This document shows positions 5,851 to 5,929 of a stretch of 5,929 nt of DNA, one piece after another. The stretch covers positions 1 to 5,929 of the forward strand of contig JAKEHA010000140.1 of NCBI GenBank assembly GCA_022615275.1. Reading direction: 5' to 3'. Below the pieces are notes generated by a model. That model saw nothing but the letters and a program-made list of their open reading frames with translations, was not told where the DNA came from and ran no database searches. This stretch comes from Candidatus Latescibacterota bacterium. Lineage in GTDB: Bacteria; Krumholzibacteriota; Krumholzibacteriia; WVZY01; JAKEHA01. A program made the position numbers and the translations under genes. Position 1 is the stretch's first letter. Every line of letters begins with the position of its first letter.

Positions 5851-5929
5851 CTAGCGCACGTAGCCCAGGCTACGCAGCTTCTCGAGCAACTCCTGGTCGA
5901 CCTTGACCGGTTGCGGGCGCGCGCTCGCG
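5851..5929 (-). CDS. C-terminal end of a gene entering from the right, possibly sulfatase-like
   Basis: Twenty-five codons and a TAG stop are visible, with the frame open to the window edge. The tail reads VDQELLEKLRSLGYVR. A C-terminal helix ending in L-(R/K)-x-LGY is common in bacterial arylsulfatases and related alkaline-phosphatase-superfamily hydrolases, including those with TPR tails, so a sulfatase-like enzyme is a reasonable guess. No catalytic domain is in view. Codon use (G/C at third positions) matches the neighbours. That this is coding is likely from the frame and the recognisable tail; the family is uncertain. Confidence 0.55.
   Translation of the reverse strand, partial: ASARPQPVKVDQELLEKLRSLGYVR

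Overview
The window reads as ordinary high-GC bacterial chromosome from a Gram-negative-type organism. All five genes supported here lie on the minus strand, so the window reads from right to left. Three of the four visible N-termini carry Sec-type signal peptides. The gene content (a secreted matrixin with an acidic calcium-binding-type segment, a secreted TPR-CHAT protein, and a sulfatase-like C-terminus) recalls Acidobacteriota or neighbouring environmental phyla. This placement is an impression from protein style, not a measurement. No tRNA, rRNA, CRISPR array, insertion sequence or phage gene was seen.

In transcription order: (1) 5929-5851 is the last 25 codons of a gene entering from the right, ending in a tail like that of sulfatases and related hydrolases. 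(2) A 74-nt gap follows, with a perfect 7-bp palindrome, an extended -10 promoter-like element and a GC hairpin whose loop holds the Shine-Dalgarno sequence. (3) 5776-4862 encodes a complete PhzF-family isomerase/epimerase. (4) A 233-nt gap contains a clear extended -10 promoter, TGCTATAAT, implying a 5' leader of about 106 to 184 nt. (5) 4628-1467 encodes a large exported protein of about ten TPRs followed by a CHAT (caspase-like) peptidase domain with His and Cys intact. (6) After a 92-nt gap, 1374-823 encodes a small secreted protein of unknown function. (7) After only 28 nt, 794-1 encodes the N-terminal 264 residues of a secreted matrixin-type zinc metalloprotease, cut off by the window edge.

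The small secreted protein and the metalloprotease almost certainly share a transcript. Together with the exported TPR-CHAT protein they suggest a locus for proteolysis outside the cytoplasm, but a functional link across the 92-nt gap is inference. The PhzF gene has its own apparent promoter and no phenazine-pathway neighbours, so it is probably an unrelated metabolic gene. The most unusual details are the exported CHAT peptidase beside a metalloprotease that has no visible cysteine switch, and the palindrome, promoter and RBS hairpin packed in front of the PhzF gene.
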